This document shows positions 36,131 through 44,965 of a stretch of 64,000 nt of DNA, in pieces. The notes under the pieces were generated by a model. That model was given only the letters and a program-made list of their open reading frames with translations. It was not told where the DNA came from and ran no database searches. Origin of the DNA: Chryseobacterium suipulveris. Lineage in GTDB: Bacteria > Bacteroidota > Bacteroidia > Flavobacteriales > Weeksellaceae. The stretch spans positions 310,001-374,000 of the forward strand of contig NZ_CP094532.1 in the NCBI RefSeq assembly GCF_022811685.1. Direction: 5' to 3'. The position numbers were made by a program, and so were the translations under genes. Position 1 is the stretch's first letter; every line of letters begins with the position of its first letter.

Positions 36131-37681
36131 ATGAAAAAATATTTTTTTATATTATCTGCATTAGTTCTTACCCTCACGAATAACTCGTGTAGTGAGAGGG
36201 AATTAGAAATGTTTCCGCCCTATGCAGATGCAATAGACGACATTCAGACAGAATCTCAGTTGCAGATGTTGCTTAATGGAGGTTACATTTCGCTCAGTTC
36301 AGTGAATGTTTACGGAACAAAAGCGATGATTTTTGGTGATTTGATGGGCGATAATATGTTTGTTAATACTAACCCGTCATTCCTGGCAACGTATAATTAT
36401 AACTTCAACGCAAGTCAGCAAGGAGATTTTGGGGGGTTATACGGTACCTTGTATGATGCAATTGGCAAGTGTAATCTTGTCATCAATAACACTTCTGTCC
36501 CATCCACCGCAAATGTAGTACGCCAAAAAGCTGAAGCAAGAACACTAAGAGCTTTTGCATACTTTACTTTGGTAAGATTCTATTCTCCTACACCAACCTC
36601 AGGACAGAATCAGGAATTTGGTGTTCCGTTAGTTTTAGGGAATTATGATGTTAATATCCAACCGGCGAGAGCTACAGTAGCACAGGTATATGACCAGATT
36701 ATCGAAGATTTAAAAGAAGGTATTGCTCATGGTGCATCCGAAGGGAAAAAAGTAATCCTTACCCAAACTGCAGCAAAACTAATATTATCTAAAGTGTATC
36801 TTACAAGAAGAGCGGCAGGTGATGCAGATTTGGCACTTCAGCTTTCTAATGATATCATTAATAATTCTCCAGGAATTTACGGACCAATTGATGCGACAGC
36901 TAAAGTGAAGCCATGTAACACTACTTCCCCAACAAACCCAACCAAATACCAACAGTATTTTGCAGGAATGGAAGATATTGATACTCCAGCTACGGAAACT
37001 TGCCAGGGGCAAACACTCAACTATACGATTCCCGGTGCCGAAAATCACCGCGAAACCGTTTGGGAACTTGATGTAAATACTGAGACTGCCTTAAGAACTG
37101 GTATTGGGGCTAATATTGCGATCCCTGCTTACTACTACCGGTTAGATTCTAAGAAAGCTTTTCTTTTTAATGAAACTTTCTATAACTCTTTTGCTGCAAC
37201 AGATGTAAGAAGAGGTCCTGTATCGGCTTCAAGTTTACTGACGCAAAGTGGTGTTCCGGCTGCTGACAGTCCCAAAGGTTATTGGACAAATAAACACCCG
37301 CAAATTACCAAAGAAGGGCGTTATTTGAGAAATATCAAAATGCTTAGATTCTCCGAAGCTTACCTTAACAGAATTGAAGCGTTATATCTTACAGGACAAA
37401 ATGCGCTTGCTCTTACAGAACTTAACGCATTCGCTGCAAGCCGAAACGGTTCTTTATATACAGGAACAGATTTGCTTCAGGACATTCTTGCAGAAAGAAG
37501 CAAAGAGTTTTACGGCGAAGGTCAGAGATTTCACGATATCAAAAGGTATAATCTGCCTTTAGAAAGACCTTCTAACTGTGCGACTTGCTCCATCCCGGCT
37601 AATGATAAATTATTCGTTATTCCGGTTTCACAGGGAGCTTTAAATAGTAACGCAAACCTTACGCAGTATCCTGGTTGGTAA
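36131..37681 (+). CDS. SusD/RagB-family nutrient-binding outer-membrane lipoprotein (pair 2)
   Basis: A 516-residue lipoprotein: signal MKKYFFILSALVLTLTNNSC with the lipidated Cys at 20. SusD features include DDIQTESQLQMLLNGGYISLS, KAEARTLRAFAYFTLVRFYS, MLRFSEAYLNRIEALYLTGQ and ERSKEFYGEGQRFHDIKRY near the C-terminus. It has an internal Cys-rich end (SNCATCSIPAN) not seen in pair 1. It works with the SusC of pair 2. A UUCG-loop terminator lies 21 bases after the stop. Confidence 0.93.
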   Translation: MKKYFFILSALVLTLTNNSCSERELEMFPPYADAIDDIQTESQLQMLLNGGYISLSSVNVYGTKAMIFGDLMGDNMFVNTNPSFLATYNYNFNASQQGDFGGLYGTLYDAIGKCNLVINNTSVPSTANVVRQKAEARTLRAFAYFTLVRFYSPTPTSGQNQEFGVPLVLGNYDVNIQPARATVAQVYDQIIEDLKEGIAHGASEGKKVILTQTAAKLILSKVYLTRRAAGDADLALQLSNDIINNSPGIYGPIDATAKVKPCNTTSPTNPTKYQQYFAGMEDIDTPATETCQGQTLNYTIPGAENHRETVWELDVNTETALRTGIGANIAIPAYYYRLDSKKAFLFNETFYNSFAATDVRRGPVSASSLLTQSGVPAADSPKGYWTNKHPQITKEGRYLRNIKMLRFSEAYLNRIEALYLTGQNALALTELNAFAASRNGSLYTGTDLLQDILAERSKEFYGEGQRFHDIKRYNLPLERPSNCATCSIPANDKLFVIPVSQGALNSNANLTQYPGW

Positions 37682-37702
37682 TAATCCTGAAACTAGATAA
37701 TC

Positions 37703-37730
37703 AACCCTGCTTCGGCAGGGTTTTTATTTT
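37703..37730 (+). terminator. Rho-independent terminator of SusC/SusD pair 2
   Basis: AACCCTGC, TTCG tetraloop, GCAGGGTT, then TTTATTTT. Perfect 8-bp stem. Confidence 0.9.
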
Positions 37731-37742
37731 CCCCATATTTCT

Positions 37743-37750
37743 TACATTTG
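37743..37750 (+). promoter_or_regulatory. Promoter -7 element (TACATTTG) of porin gene
   Basis: Exact TAnnTTTG match 17 bases before the chosen ATG at 37768 and just after the preceding terminator, which supports that start. Confidence 0.5.
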
Positions 37751-37767
37751 TACACCAAAGAAAGAAA

Positions 37768-39696
37768 ATGAAATACCTTCTGTTATGTTTATTGTTTGCC
37801 GGCTCAATCCTTCACGCGCAGGTCGTAAACAAAACCGATTCCAACAGGGTTAAGTCCGGAGATACACTCGTAATAGACACTGGTCACAAAGATTCCCTGA
37901 AAATCTTTAAACCGACCATCAACGACTATCAATACCAAACCCGCTTTTCTGAAAAGAAAATTTTCGATACCGCACTTTCTTACGACAAAACCTTTATTTT
38001 CACCCAATACAACAACCGCGACAATTTTGGGAGGATCCAGTTTTCGAATATTGGTGAGGGTTTTAATCCCTTAGTTTACGAGGTGAATACCGAACAGAAT
38101 TTATCCCTGCTCCCTACAAGGAAATCATTTTTCATTCTCGGAATCAATGATATCAAATATTACGACGTAAAAACTCCGACCACTACTTTCATCTACCACA
38201 ACTCCGTGAGTACCGGTGCAGCGTTGCAGTCCACTTATACCCAGAATATCGGGAAGAATTTCAACTTTGCGGTGGAGTATATGGGTTTGAGGTCACTCGG
38301 GAAATACCTGCACAATTTGTCGGCGAACAACAATATTGTTTTCTCCGGTCATTTCACTTCTAAAAATGGGAAGTATGAAGCGTTCGCTCACTACATCCAC
38401 CAAAATGTAAACAATCAGGAGAATGGAGGGATTGCCGATATCGACTTGTTTTTGAATGGCGGAAGCAATTTCAACAACCGACTGAATCTGCCGGTAAATC
38501 TTGCGAATTCCAACTCTCGGTTTTCTTACCGAAGGTATTTTTTCAGCCACGAGTTTCGGCCATTTGCATCGGAAAAGTTTCCGTTTAAAATCCGCCACAC
38601 CATTTTTCATCAGGGAAACAAGTATTACTACGGCCAACAATCCCCGGAATCGTATTGGTTCGCCGATCAGTCGGAATTGGTTGATTACCCGCTGTCTTCA
38701 AAGAAATATTCTGAAAATTTGAGCAACACCGTGAGTGTTTTGTTTGATCAGAAAAATTTTAAACTCGACGGGGGAGTTCGCCATCAGCTGATCAAGTTGG
38801 GAGTAGGAACAGCGTTTCCTGCCGCATTCGGTTACCCGCAGGAATTGACAGAAAACAGAATTGGCGCGGTCGGAAATCTTCTGATCAACCTTTGGGAAAA
38901 GGTTGAACTGAATGCAAACTTGGAGTTTTCAAATGGTAATCATTTCGGAACTTATCTCCGTTCCCAAAACCTGTTGAAATTTGAGCCGATCAAAGATTAT
39001 TTCGTCAATGCAAAAGTGAATTTTCAAACGGCATCGCCAACTTTCAATTTGTTGATGAATCCTTCTGTTTATGGCAAATTCAATTATTTTCTCGATCAGC
39101 CAAAAAATGAAACCATCACCGAAATTGGTGGCGATGTAAACCTGAAATGGTTTAAAAGTTCAGTCTTTGCCAACTATTTCCGAATTGATAATTACACTTA
39201 TCTGGATTCCCACGCGAAACCGCAACAAAGTGGGTCGTCCCTCAATATTTCGCAGATCGGCGGTGAGGCGACTTTCAGTTATGGCAAGTTTCACCTGAAT
39301 CCGAAACTGCTGTTCCAAAGCGCGATAAGCAATAAAGATCTTTATCCGATGCCGAACTTCATCGGGAGGGCCAACTTTTTCTGGCAGTCGAAAATGTTTA
39401 AAAATGCAGCAGAAGTTCAGGCAGGAATCAAACTCTATTATTTCACGAAATTTGCTTCGAGGGAATTTTTTCCGATCCTCAATGAATTTATTTTGCCGGG
39501 AACGAATTCACAAACCATCGGCGGACAGCCGATTGGCGACGTTTATTTCAATATGAAGGTAAAGCGGATGTTCTTCTTCATCGAAGCGCAGCATCTGAAC
39601 ACGACCTTTATGAAAAACCGTTCCTTCACCGTACCGAATTACCCGCTCTACGATTTTCGCCTGAATTTGGGAATTGTTTGGTATCTTTTCAGTTAA
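37768..39696 (+). CDS. Putative outer-membrane porin / beta-barrel protein
   Basis: A 642-residue protein from the ATG at 37768, which gives a clean signal peptide MKYLLLCLLFAGSILHAQ; an in-frame extension from 37675 would run through the terminator and promoter. The mature part is rich in alternating aromatic/polar strands (NFNFAVEYMGLRSLGKYL, FRYFFSHEFRPF type) and ends in the barrel-like RLNLGIVWYLFS. It resembles the putative porin family common in Flavobacteriia, located in the outer membrane. No TonB box or plug is seen. Substrate unknown. Confidence 0.8.
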   Translation: MKYLLLCLLFAGSILHAQVVNKTDSNRVKSGDTLVIDTGHKDSLKIFKPTINDYQYQTRFSEKKIFDTALSYDKTFIFTQYNNRDNFGRIQFSNIGEGFNPLVYEVNTEQNLSLLPTRKSFFILGINDIKYYDVKTPTTTFIYHNSVSTGAALQSTYTQNIGKNFNFAVEYMGLRSLGKYLHNLSANNNIVFSGHFTSKNGKYEAFAHYIHQNVNNQENGGIADIDLFLNGGSNFNNRLNLPVNLANSNSRFSYRRYFFSHEFRPFASEKFPFKIRHTIFHQGNKYYYGQQSPESYWFADQSELVDYPLSSKKYSENLSNTVSVLFDQKNFKLDGGVRHQLIKLGVGTAFPAAFGYPQELTENRIGAVGNLLINLWEKVELNANLEFSNGNHFGTYLRSQNLLKFEPIKDYFVNAKVNFQTASPTFNLLMNPSVYGKFNYFLDQPKNETITEIGGDVNLKWFKSSVFANYFRIDNYTYLDSHAKPQQSGSSLNISQIGGEATFSYGKFHLNPKLLFQSAISNKDLYPMPNFIGRANFFWQSKMFKNAAEVQAGIKLYYFTKFASREFFPILNEFILPGTNSQTIGGQPIGDVYFNMKVKRMFFFIEAQHLNTTFMKNRSFTVPNYPLYDFRLNLGIVWYLFS

Positions 39697-39737
39697 AATT
39701 GTGGCATGAAGAATTTAAGCCAAATTATGACGATGGA

Positions 39738-40141
39738 ATGTGGAAGGGTGCGCCGAGGGAATCTTTTGGGAAGGCGTGGAAAATGAGGAACAATCCAACT
39801 GAGGCGGAGGAAATTTTATGGGAACATTTACGATCCAATAACTTAACGGCTTCAAGTTTAGAAGGCAGCATCCGGTAAGTCTTTATATTGCCGATTTCTA
39901 TTGTCATCAATTGAAGCTGGTGATCGAAGTGGATGGCGACTATCATTCTTCACAGGAGCAAATTGAAAAAGATAAGGAAAGGACTGAAATATTAAATTCG
40001 AACGGCTTGGAAGTGTTACGGTTTACAAACAAAGAGATTTTCGAGAACATCGATTTTGTCCTAAAGAATATAGAGTTGAAAGCAGAAGAAATCAGCTTAA
40101 AAACCAAAAATCCAAATTACCCCGACCCTAAAGGGAGTTGA
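39738..40141 (+). pseudogene. DUF559 endonuclease-like gene, broken by a 1-base frameshift
   Basis: Two frames together make one DUF559 (Vsr/PD-(D/E)xK-like) protein. The first part is MWKGAPRESFGKAWKMRNNP then TEAEEILWEHLRSNN (from 39738). After about 39840 the reading moves to another frame: LNGFKFRRQHPVSLYIADFY, then CHQLKLVIEVDGDYH and EVLRFTNKEIFENID. A single missing base in the A-rich AATAACTTAAC (about 39838-39843) explains it; restoring one A gives NNKLNGFKFRRQHPV. The last eight codons (YPDPKGS, stop) lie inside a hairpin of the 22-base-loop family. A sequencing error is the alternative explanation. Confidence 0.8.
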
Positions 40142-40250
40142 ATTTTTGGTTTTTTGAGGAAATTCCGTTTCCAAAGTAAATCTGACTTCGTTGCGTGACG
40201 GGATCGAAGGAAATTTTCCTCCCTTTAGGGACGGGGTAAAGAAAATTTCC
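40099..40250. repeat. Head-to-head pair of hairpins with a conserved 22-base loop (copy A)
   Basis: Hairpin A1: stems 40099-40115 and 40138-40154 (AAAAACCAAAAATCCAA / TTGAATTTTTGGTTTTT, 16 of 17 paired), loop 40116-40137 containing CCCCGACCCTAAAGGGAG. Hairpin A2: stems 40209-40218 and 40241-40250 (GGAAATTTTC / GAAAATTTCC, perfect), loop 40219-40240 containing CTCCCTTTAGGGACGGGG, the reverse complement of A1 with one difference. Both loops are 22 bases. Related copies are at 54155-54256, 43957-43978, 25206-25241 and 63288-63324. Confidence 0.75.
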
Positions 40251-40358
40251 TGATTAAGAAAAACTTATCTCTAAAAATTGGGAAACCAAAAAGAAAAATG
40301 AACAACATTTTTCACATTTCGTTTTAGAGTTTTAAATTAGCTGTTTTGTAATCCAATC

Positions 40359-41945
40359 TTGAAAAAAATCACCACCATACCGTTCACCGAAATTGAAAGT
40401 ATTCCTGTACTGATCAAGGATTTTCTGCAGTCAAAGATCTCTGGTTTTGAAGAGCAGCTTTTTAATGATGACAATTTAAAGAGACAGATTTCGTTAAAAG
40501 CACAGTCGTATTCAGCGGAAAAGAGAAAGATTCTTGTTTCGGTCTTAAAGAATCAGTACAGCGGTTTCTCTTTAAGTGAAAAACAAAGGCAGAATCTCGA
40601 CGATTTGCAGGATTCAGGCACTTTTACCCTTACGACAGGTCATCAACTGAACCTTTTTTCAGGGCCTGTTTTCTTTGTTTATAAAATTTTGCAAACCATA
40701 AAAACTGCGGAGCTTTTAAGTAAAAAATTCCCAGATAATAAGTTTGTTCCCATTTTTTGGATGGCGTCCGAAGATCACGATTTTGAAGAAATCAACCATT
40801 TTAAAACACGGAATTCCTATTACGAAACTAAAGCAAAATCGGGTGGAGTCGTTGGCAGAATTCTGCTCGAGGATGATTTCTTTATCTCTGAATTTGAGAA
40901 GGAATTTAAGGATTCAGTGTTTGGAACGGAGTTGATTCTGATGATGAGGCGCGCTTACTCGAAAGGGAAATCGTTAGCTGCTTCAACTAAAAATTTAGTT
41001 CAGGAACTTTTTGCTGAATACGGATTGATGGTCATCGATGGTAATGAACGCGATCTAAAAAGTGAAATGAAGCAGGTTTTTCGGAACGAACTTCTTCATC
41101 AGGAATTACTTGAAACCACGAAGAACACCGTGGATTTTCTTGAAAACAGATACGGAAAAGTACAAGTAAATCCGCGTGAAATCAATCTTTTCTATTTGAC
41201 CGAAACCAGAAACCGCATCGAGTTTTCCAAAGGGAAATATCAGATCGTGGATACCGAAATTTCTTTTTCAGAAAATGAAATCCTTTCCGAACTCGAAAAC
41301 CATCCTGAAAGATTCAGTCCCAATGCATTGATGCGGCCGGTTTTTCAGGAAACGGTTTTGCCAAATCTCGGCTACATCGGCGGAAATGCCGAAATCATGT
41401 ATTGGCTTGAACTGAAAAACTATTTTAATAAGCTGAATCTCCCGTTTCCAGTTTTGATTCCGAGGAACTCCCTGCTTTTTGTTGAAGAAAAGACTTTAAC
41501 CAAAACTAAAAATTTAGGTTTGGAAATCAAAGACTACTTCAGGAATTTCGCATCGGTAACGAACGGAATTTTGTTGGAAAATAATGAGATCCAATCACTT
41601 CTGGAGCGACAGGAAACTTCTTTAGCCAGCCAGTTCGACGAACTTTCGGGGAAAGCGGAACTCACCGACAGAACATTCGGGAATTTAGTGAACGCTGAAA
41701 AAGCAAGGCAGCTGAAATCCTTTGAAAGAATGAAGAAACGCCTCCTCCGAGCAGAAAAAATCAAACAGCAGGAAAAACTCGAGCGTATTGAAAACCTCTT
41801 CCTGAAGATTCATCCAGGGAAATCCTGGCAAGAAAGAGTCTATAATTTTTCGGTGTTTTATGCAGATTTCGGAAGGGAATGGCTTCAAAATTGTTACTCG
41901 GAAATGGATGTTGAAAAGTTGGAATTAATAATTCTTTCGATTTAA
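40359..41945 (+). CDS. bshC: Putative cysteine ligase BshC (bacillithiol synthesis), TTG start
   Basis: A 528-residue protein of the BshC family, which completes bacillithiol by adding cysteine to GlcN-malate. The start is TTG at 40359 (LKKITTIPFTEIESIPVLIKDFL is family-like from the first residue). Conserved pieces: TLTTGHQLNLFSGPVFFVYKI (about 90-110), PVFWMASEDHDFEEINHF and LIPRNSLLFVEEK. A long coiled-coil-like helix (about 410-470; ERMKKRLLRAEKIKQQEKLERI) is typical of the family, as is the length. It shows that this organism probably uses bacillithiol as its low-molecular-weight thiol. Confidence 0.92.
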   Translation: MKKITTIPFTEIESIPVLIKDFLQSKISGFEEQLFNDDNLKRQISLKAQSYSAEKRKILVSVLKNQYSGFSLSEKQRQNLDDLQDSGTFTLTTGHQLNLFSGPVFFVYKILQTIKTAELLSKKFPDNKFVPIFWMASEDHDFEEINHFKTRNSYYETKAKSGGVVGRILLEDDFFISEFEKEFKDSVFGTELILMMRRAYSKGKSLAASTKNLVQELFAEYGLMVIDGNERDLKSEMKQVFRNELLHQELLETTKNTVDFLENRYGKVQVNPREINLFYLTETRNRIEFSKGKYQIVDTEISFSENEILSELENHPERFSPNALMRPVFQETVLPNLGYIGGNAEIMYWLELKNYFNKLNLPFPVLIPRNSLLFVEEKTLTKTKNLGLEIKDYFRNFASVTNGILLENNEIQSLLERQETSLASQFDELSGKAELTDRTFGNLVNAEKARQLKSFERMKKRLLRAEKIKQQEKLERIENLFLKIHPGKSWQERVYNFSVFYADFGREWLQNCYSEMDVEKLELIILSI

Positions 41946-41956
41946 TTTTAAAGCAT

Positions 41957-41964
41957 TATTTTTG
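41957..41964 (+). promoter_or_regulatory. Promoter -7 element (TATTTTTG) of LysM gene
   Basis: Exact TAnnTTTG, ten bases before the ATG at 41974, so the transcript would have almost no leader. Confidence 0.45.
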
Positions 41965-41973
41965 TAAATTATT

Positions 41974-43929
41974 ATGCAAAAGATGATCAGAAAAATCTTT
42001 GTTTTATCGGGTTTAATCGTATTCTCGGCAGTCTTTGCCCAGAAAACCCATACGGTTGCAAAAGGAGACAATCCTTATAATATTTCGAAAAAATACGGGA
42101 TGAGTTTGGACGAACTCCTCAAGCTGAACCCAAAAGTAAAGGACGGAAAAATTGCAATCGGCGATGTATTGGTAGTGAACAAAACTTCGCAGCCAACAAA
42201 ACCTGCAGTTGCAGAAACTCCCAAATCTACTCCCGCGAAAACTGTTTCCCAACAGTTGGGCAAAATCGTTTTGCAGCCGAAACAAACCATCTACGGAATT
42301 ACCAAACAATACCAAATTTCTGAAGCCGAACTTCGAAAGCTGAATCCCGAATTGGATTCGCACATGAAAATCGGCGACGAAGTTACTTTGCCATTAGAAA
42401 ATATCAAGAAATTTGGCGGAAATCAAGCGGTAGTAGCAACGGTTTCCGAACCTGTCAAAGAGACAAAAACCGTAGTAACCAAAACCGAAACGGTGACCGA
42501 AACTGTAAAATCGGTTGACGAAAACTCTTATGTTGTAGAGCCGAAAGATAACTATTACAAACTCAGCCGTAAGTTCAATATCACTCAGAAAGAACTATTC
42601 GCAATGAATCCGGGACTCGAAGCAAAAGGTTTGCAACCGGGAGATGTGATCAAAATCAAAGGTGGGAATACCACTACTCAAACTACAACAACCACAACTA
42701 CGACTGCTTCACAGCCGGTTTCAACCAACACTTACACATCAACTTCCACGTCGGATGAATATGTGACTTATACTGTGCAGGATGGTGATACTGTTTTTGG
42801 CATTATCAATAAGTTCGGTGTCTCCCTTGATGAGTTGCTTGCGCTTAACCCAAATCTTTCACAAGGTTTAAAATCGGGAATGGTGCTCAAAATCAAAAAA
42901 CTCGACGCTGCCTATGTGAAAAAATCCGGTGATGCGCTGAATGTTGTTCTGATGCTTCCGTTTGGTTTCGACAGCAACGATTCGCGTTACAGAAACCTTT
43001 CTCTTGATTTTCTTTCGGGAGCAAAGCTTGCGATTGAGCGAAATGTGAAGAATGGGATGAAGCTCGATGTAAAAGTGATCGATGCCGGAAACGAAAGCAG
43101 TTTCAAAAACTCATTAACACAAATCAATCAGAACAATACCGATTTGATTATCGGGCCATTCTTCAAATCTAATGTTTTGGAGGTTCTGAGCTACGTTAAA
43201 GAGAAAAAAATTCCCGTTGTAGCGCCATTTGCTAACTCCGAAGATTTGCTGCCGTATTCCAATCTTGTGATTATCGAAACCAACGAGCAGGTTTATGCAG
43301 ACCGAATTGTGAAGGAGGTAAAAGACGTTTTCTCTGATCAGAAAATCTATATCGTTGCAGATGCCGACAAATCAAAAGCGAATTATTTACAGGCGGCACT
43401 GGAAAAAACTTTGAAGAATCCACAGATCTTAGTGGTAAATTCAGCGTTAGACATTCAGCCGGACAAGAATATGATGACTGGTCAGTCTGCTCCGGTTATT
43501 GCAATTTTAGCCAACAATTCTGATGCAGCGGGTGAAGCTTTTGCTTCGAGAATGATCGCGGTTTCGAAAGAAGTAGAGGGAATTAAGGCATTCAGTATGT
43601 ATTATTCACCGGCGTTTGAGAAGAAAGTAGATGATTTAAGCCAAGCGAATCTGGTGTATATCATGGACCGAAAAATCAATACCGACGGGGATTTTGAGAA
43701 GGAGATTCTTGAAGCGTTCAAAACTAAATATTGTAAAACTCCATCAAAATATTCCGTGATTGGATTTGATGTGGTGAACGATATGTTGAGCCGCGAAAAC
43801 AAGAAAGGTGAAATCTTCAAACAAATGAACAAAGTTCAGACGCAGTTGGCAACCAAATTCGAGTTTGAAAAAACCAAAAACGGAGCATACGTAAACAAAG
43901 GATACCGAGTGGTTCGGCTTGTTCCGTAA
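41974..43929 (+). CDS. Secreted protein with four LysM domains and a periplasmic-binding-protein fold
   Basis: A 651-residue exported protein (signal MIRKIFVLSGLIVFSAVFAQ). Four LysM repeats lie at about 25-68 (HTVAKGDNPYNISKKYGM), 97-140 (LQPKQTIYGITKQY), 184-229 (VVEPKDNYYKLSRKFNI) and 263-308 (YTVQDGDTVFGIINKFGV), with a Thr-rich linker at 232-262. Residues about 322-651 resemble a type I periplasmic binding domain (LNVVLMLPFGF, LIIGPFFKSNVLEVLSYVKE, IPVVAPFANSEDLL). LysM domains bind peptidoglycan. The role of the receptor-like part is unknown; a cell-wall-associated sensor or structural role is possible. Confidence 0.88.
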   Translation: MQKMIRKIFVLSGLIVFSAVFAQKTHTVAKGDNPYNISKKYGMSLDELLKLNPKVKDGKIAIGDVLVVNKTSQPTKPAVAETPKSTPAKTVSQQLGKIVLQPKQTIYGITKQYQISEAELRKLNPELDSHMKIGDEVTLPLENIKKFGGNQAVVATVSEPVKETKTVVTKTETVTETVKSVDENSYVVEPKDNYYKLSRKFNITQKELFAMNPGLEAKGLQPGDVIKIKGGNTTTQTTTTTTTTASQPVSTNTYTSTSTSDEYVTYTVQDGDTVFGIINKFGVSLDELLALNPNLSQGLKSGMVLKIKKLDAAYVKKSGDALNVVLMLPFGFDSNDSRYRNLSLDFLSGAKLAIERNVKNGMKLDVKVIDAGNESSFKNSLTQINQNNTDLIIGPFFKSNVLEVLSYVKEKKIPVVAPFANSEDLLPYSNLVIIETNEQVYADRIVKEVKDVFSDQKIYIVADADKSKANYLQAALEKTLKNPQILVVNSALDIQPDKNMMTGQSAPVIAILANNSDAAGEAFASRMIAVSKEVEGIKAFSMYYSPAFEKKVDDLSQANLVYIMDRKINTDGDFEKEILEAFKTKYCKTPSKYSVIGFDVVNDMLSRENKKGEIFKQMNKVQTQLATKFEFEKTKNGAYVNKGYRVVRLVP

Positions 43930-43943
43930 GGATTAGTAGAAAA

Positions 43944-43996
43944 AAACCTGGTTTTGCTCCCTTTAGGAACGGGGTAATCAAATTCAGTTTATTTTT
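43944..43996. repeat. Single 22-base-loop hairpin (copy C) between LysM gene and fabD
   Basis: Loop 43957-43978 contains CTCCCTTTAGGAACGGGG, two changes from copy A2, again 22 bases. The flanks AACCTGGTTTTG and CAAATTCAGTTT pair imperfectly (TTTG/CAAA next to the loop, then CTG/CAG). It lies in a 154-base spacer with no gene. Confidence 0.55.
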
Positions 43997-44083
43997 TTAA
44001 AGTTTAAGAGACTGACTTAGATCTTGATAAAAAACACAATTGATAAAATTAAATTTAAAGTTTAATATTTATCTGAAAAATAT

Positions 44084-44959
44084 ATGAAAGCACTTGTATT
44101 TCCTGGGCAGGGTTCACAGTTTGTCGGGATGGGAAAGGAATTGTTCGATTCCCGCAAAGACATTAAGGATCTGATGGAATCTGCCAATGAAATCTTAGGT
44201 TTCGACATCCTTTCCGTCATGTTTAACGGAACTGATGAAGACCTGAAAAAAACCGAGGTTACACAACCTTCCATCTTTATTCATTCGGTTGCCGCATTGA
44301 AAGCGGTGAACGGATTTGGAGCGGGAATGGTTGCGGGACATTCCTTAGGAGAATTTTCTGCGTTGGTTGCCAATGGCGTTCTCACTTTTGAGGATGGGTT
44401 AAAGCTTGTTTCCGCACGTGCAAAAGCGATGCAGGAAGCTTGTGACGCGCATCCGAGTTCGATGGCGGCAATTCTCGGACTTCCCGATGAAACCGTTGAA
44501 AAAATCTGTGAAGAAACTCCGGGAATCGTAGTTCCTGCAAATTATAACTGTCCCGGTCAACTTGTGATTTCGGGAGATACCGAAGCGGTTCAGCTTGCGT
44601 GTGAAAAGATGAAGGAAGCAGGAGCGAAACGTGCATTTCTTCTACCAGTGAACGGCGCCTTCCATTCGCCGTTGATGATGCCCGCTCAGGAAAAATTAGC
44701 GGAAGCCATCAACAAAACGAAATTCTACAAACCAACGATGGATGTTTACCAAAACATCACAACCACCGCGGTTTTCGATCCGGAGGAAATCAAGAAAAAT
44801 TTGATCGCACAATTGACAGGTCCCGTAAAATGGACGCAGTCTGTACAGAATATGATCAAGAAAGGAGCAACTTCCTTTATCGAGGTTGGTCCCGGAAAAA
44901 CGCTTCAGGGATTGATCAAGAAAATCGATGGTGAAGTTCTGGTTTCATCAGCAATTTAA
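44084..44959 (+). CDS. fabD: Malonyl-CoA:ACP transacylase
   Basis: A 291-residue FabD that moves malonyl groups from CoA to acyl carrier protein for fatty-acid synthesis. Motifs: PGQGSQFVGMG at 7-17, the nucleophile Ser in GHSLGEFSA (S87), the arginine of ARAKAMQ (near 112-118) and the catalytic His in GAFHSPLM (H194). Length and motif spacing match the housekeeping enzyme. The GHMP kinase gene begins seven bases after its stop, so both are co-transcribed. Confidence 0.95.
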   Translation: MKALVFPGQGSQFVGMGKELFDSRKDIKDLMESANEILGFDILSVMFNGTDEDLKKTEVTQPSIFIHSVAALKAVNGFGAGMVAGHSLGEFSALVANGVLTFEDGLKLVSARAKAMQEACDAHPSSMAAILGLPDETVEKICEETPGIVVPANYNCPGQLVISGDTEAVQLACEKMKEAGAKRAFLLPVNGAFHSPLMMPAQEKLAEAINKTKFYKPTMDVYQNITTTAVFDPEEIKKNLIAQLTGPVKWTQSVQNMIKKGATSFIEVGPGKTLQGLIKKIDGEVLVSSAI

Positions 44960-44965
44960 AGAAAA

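Noticed and set aside
37675-37767. Upstream start for the porin gene
   Set aside because: It would include the SusD terminator and a -7 promoter box; the signal peptide begins at 37768.
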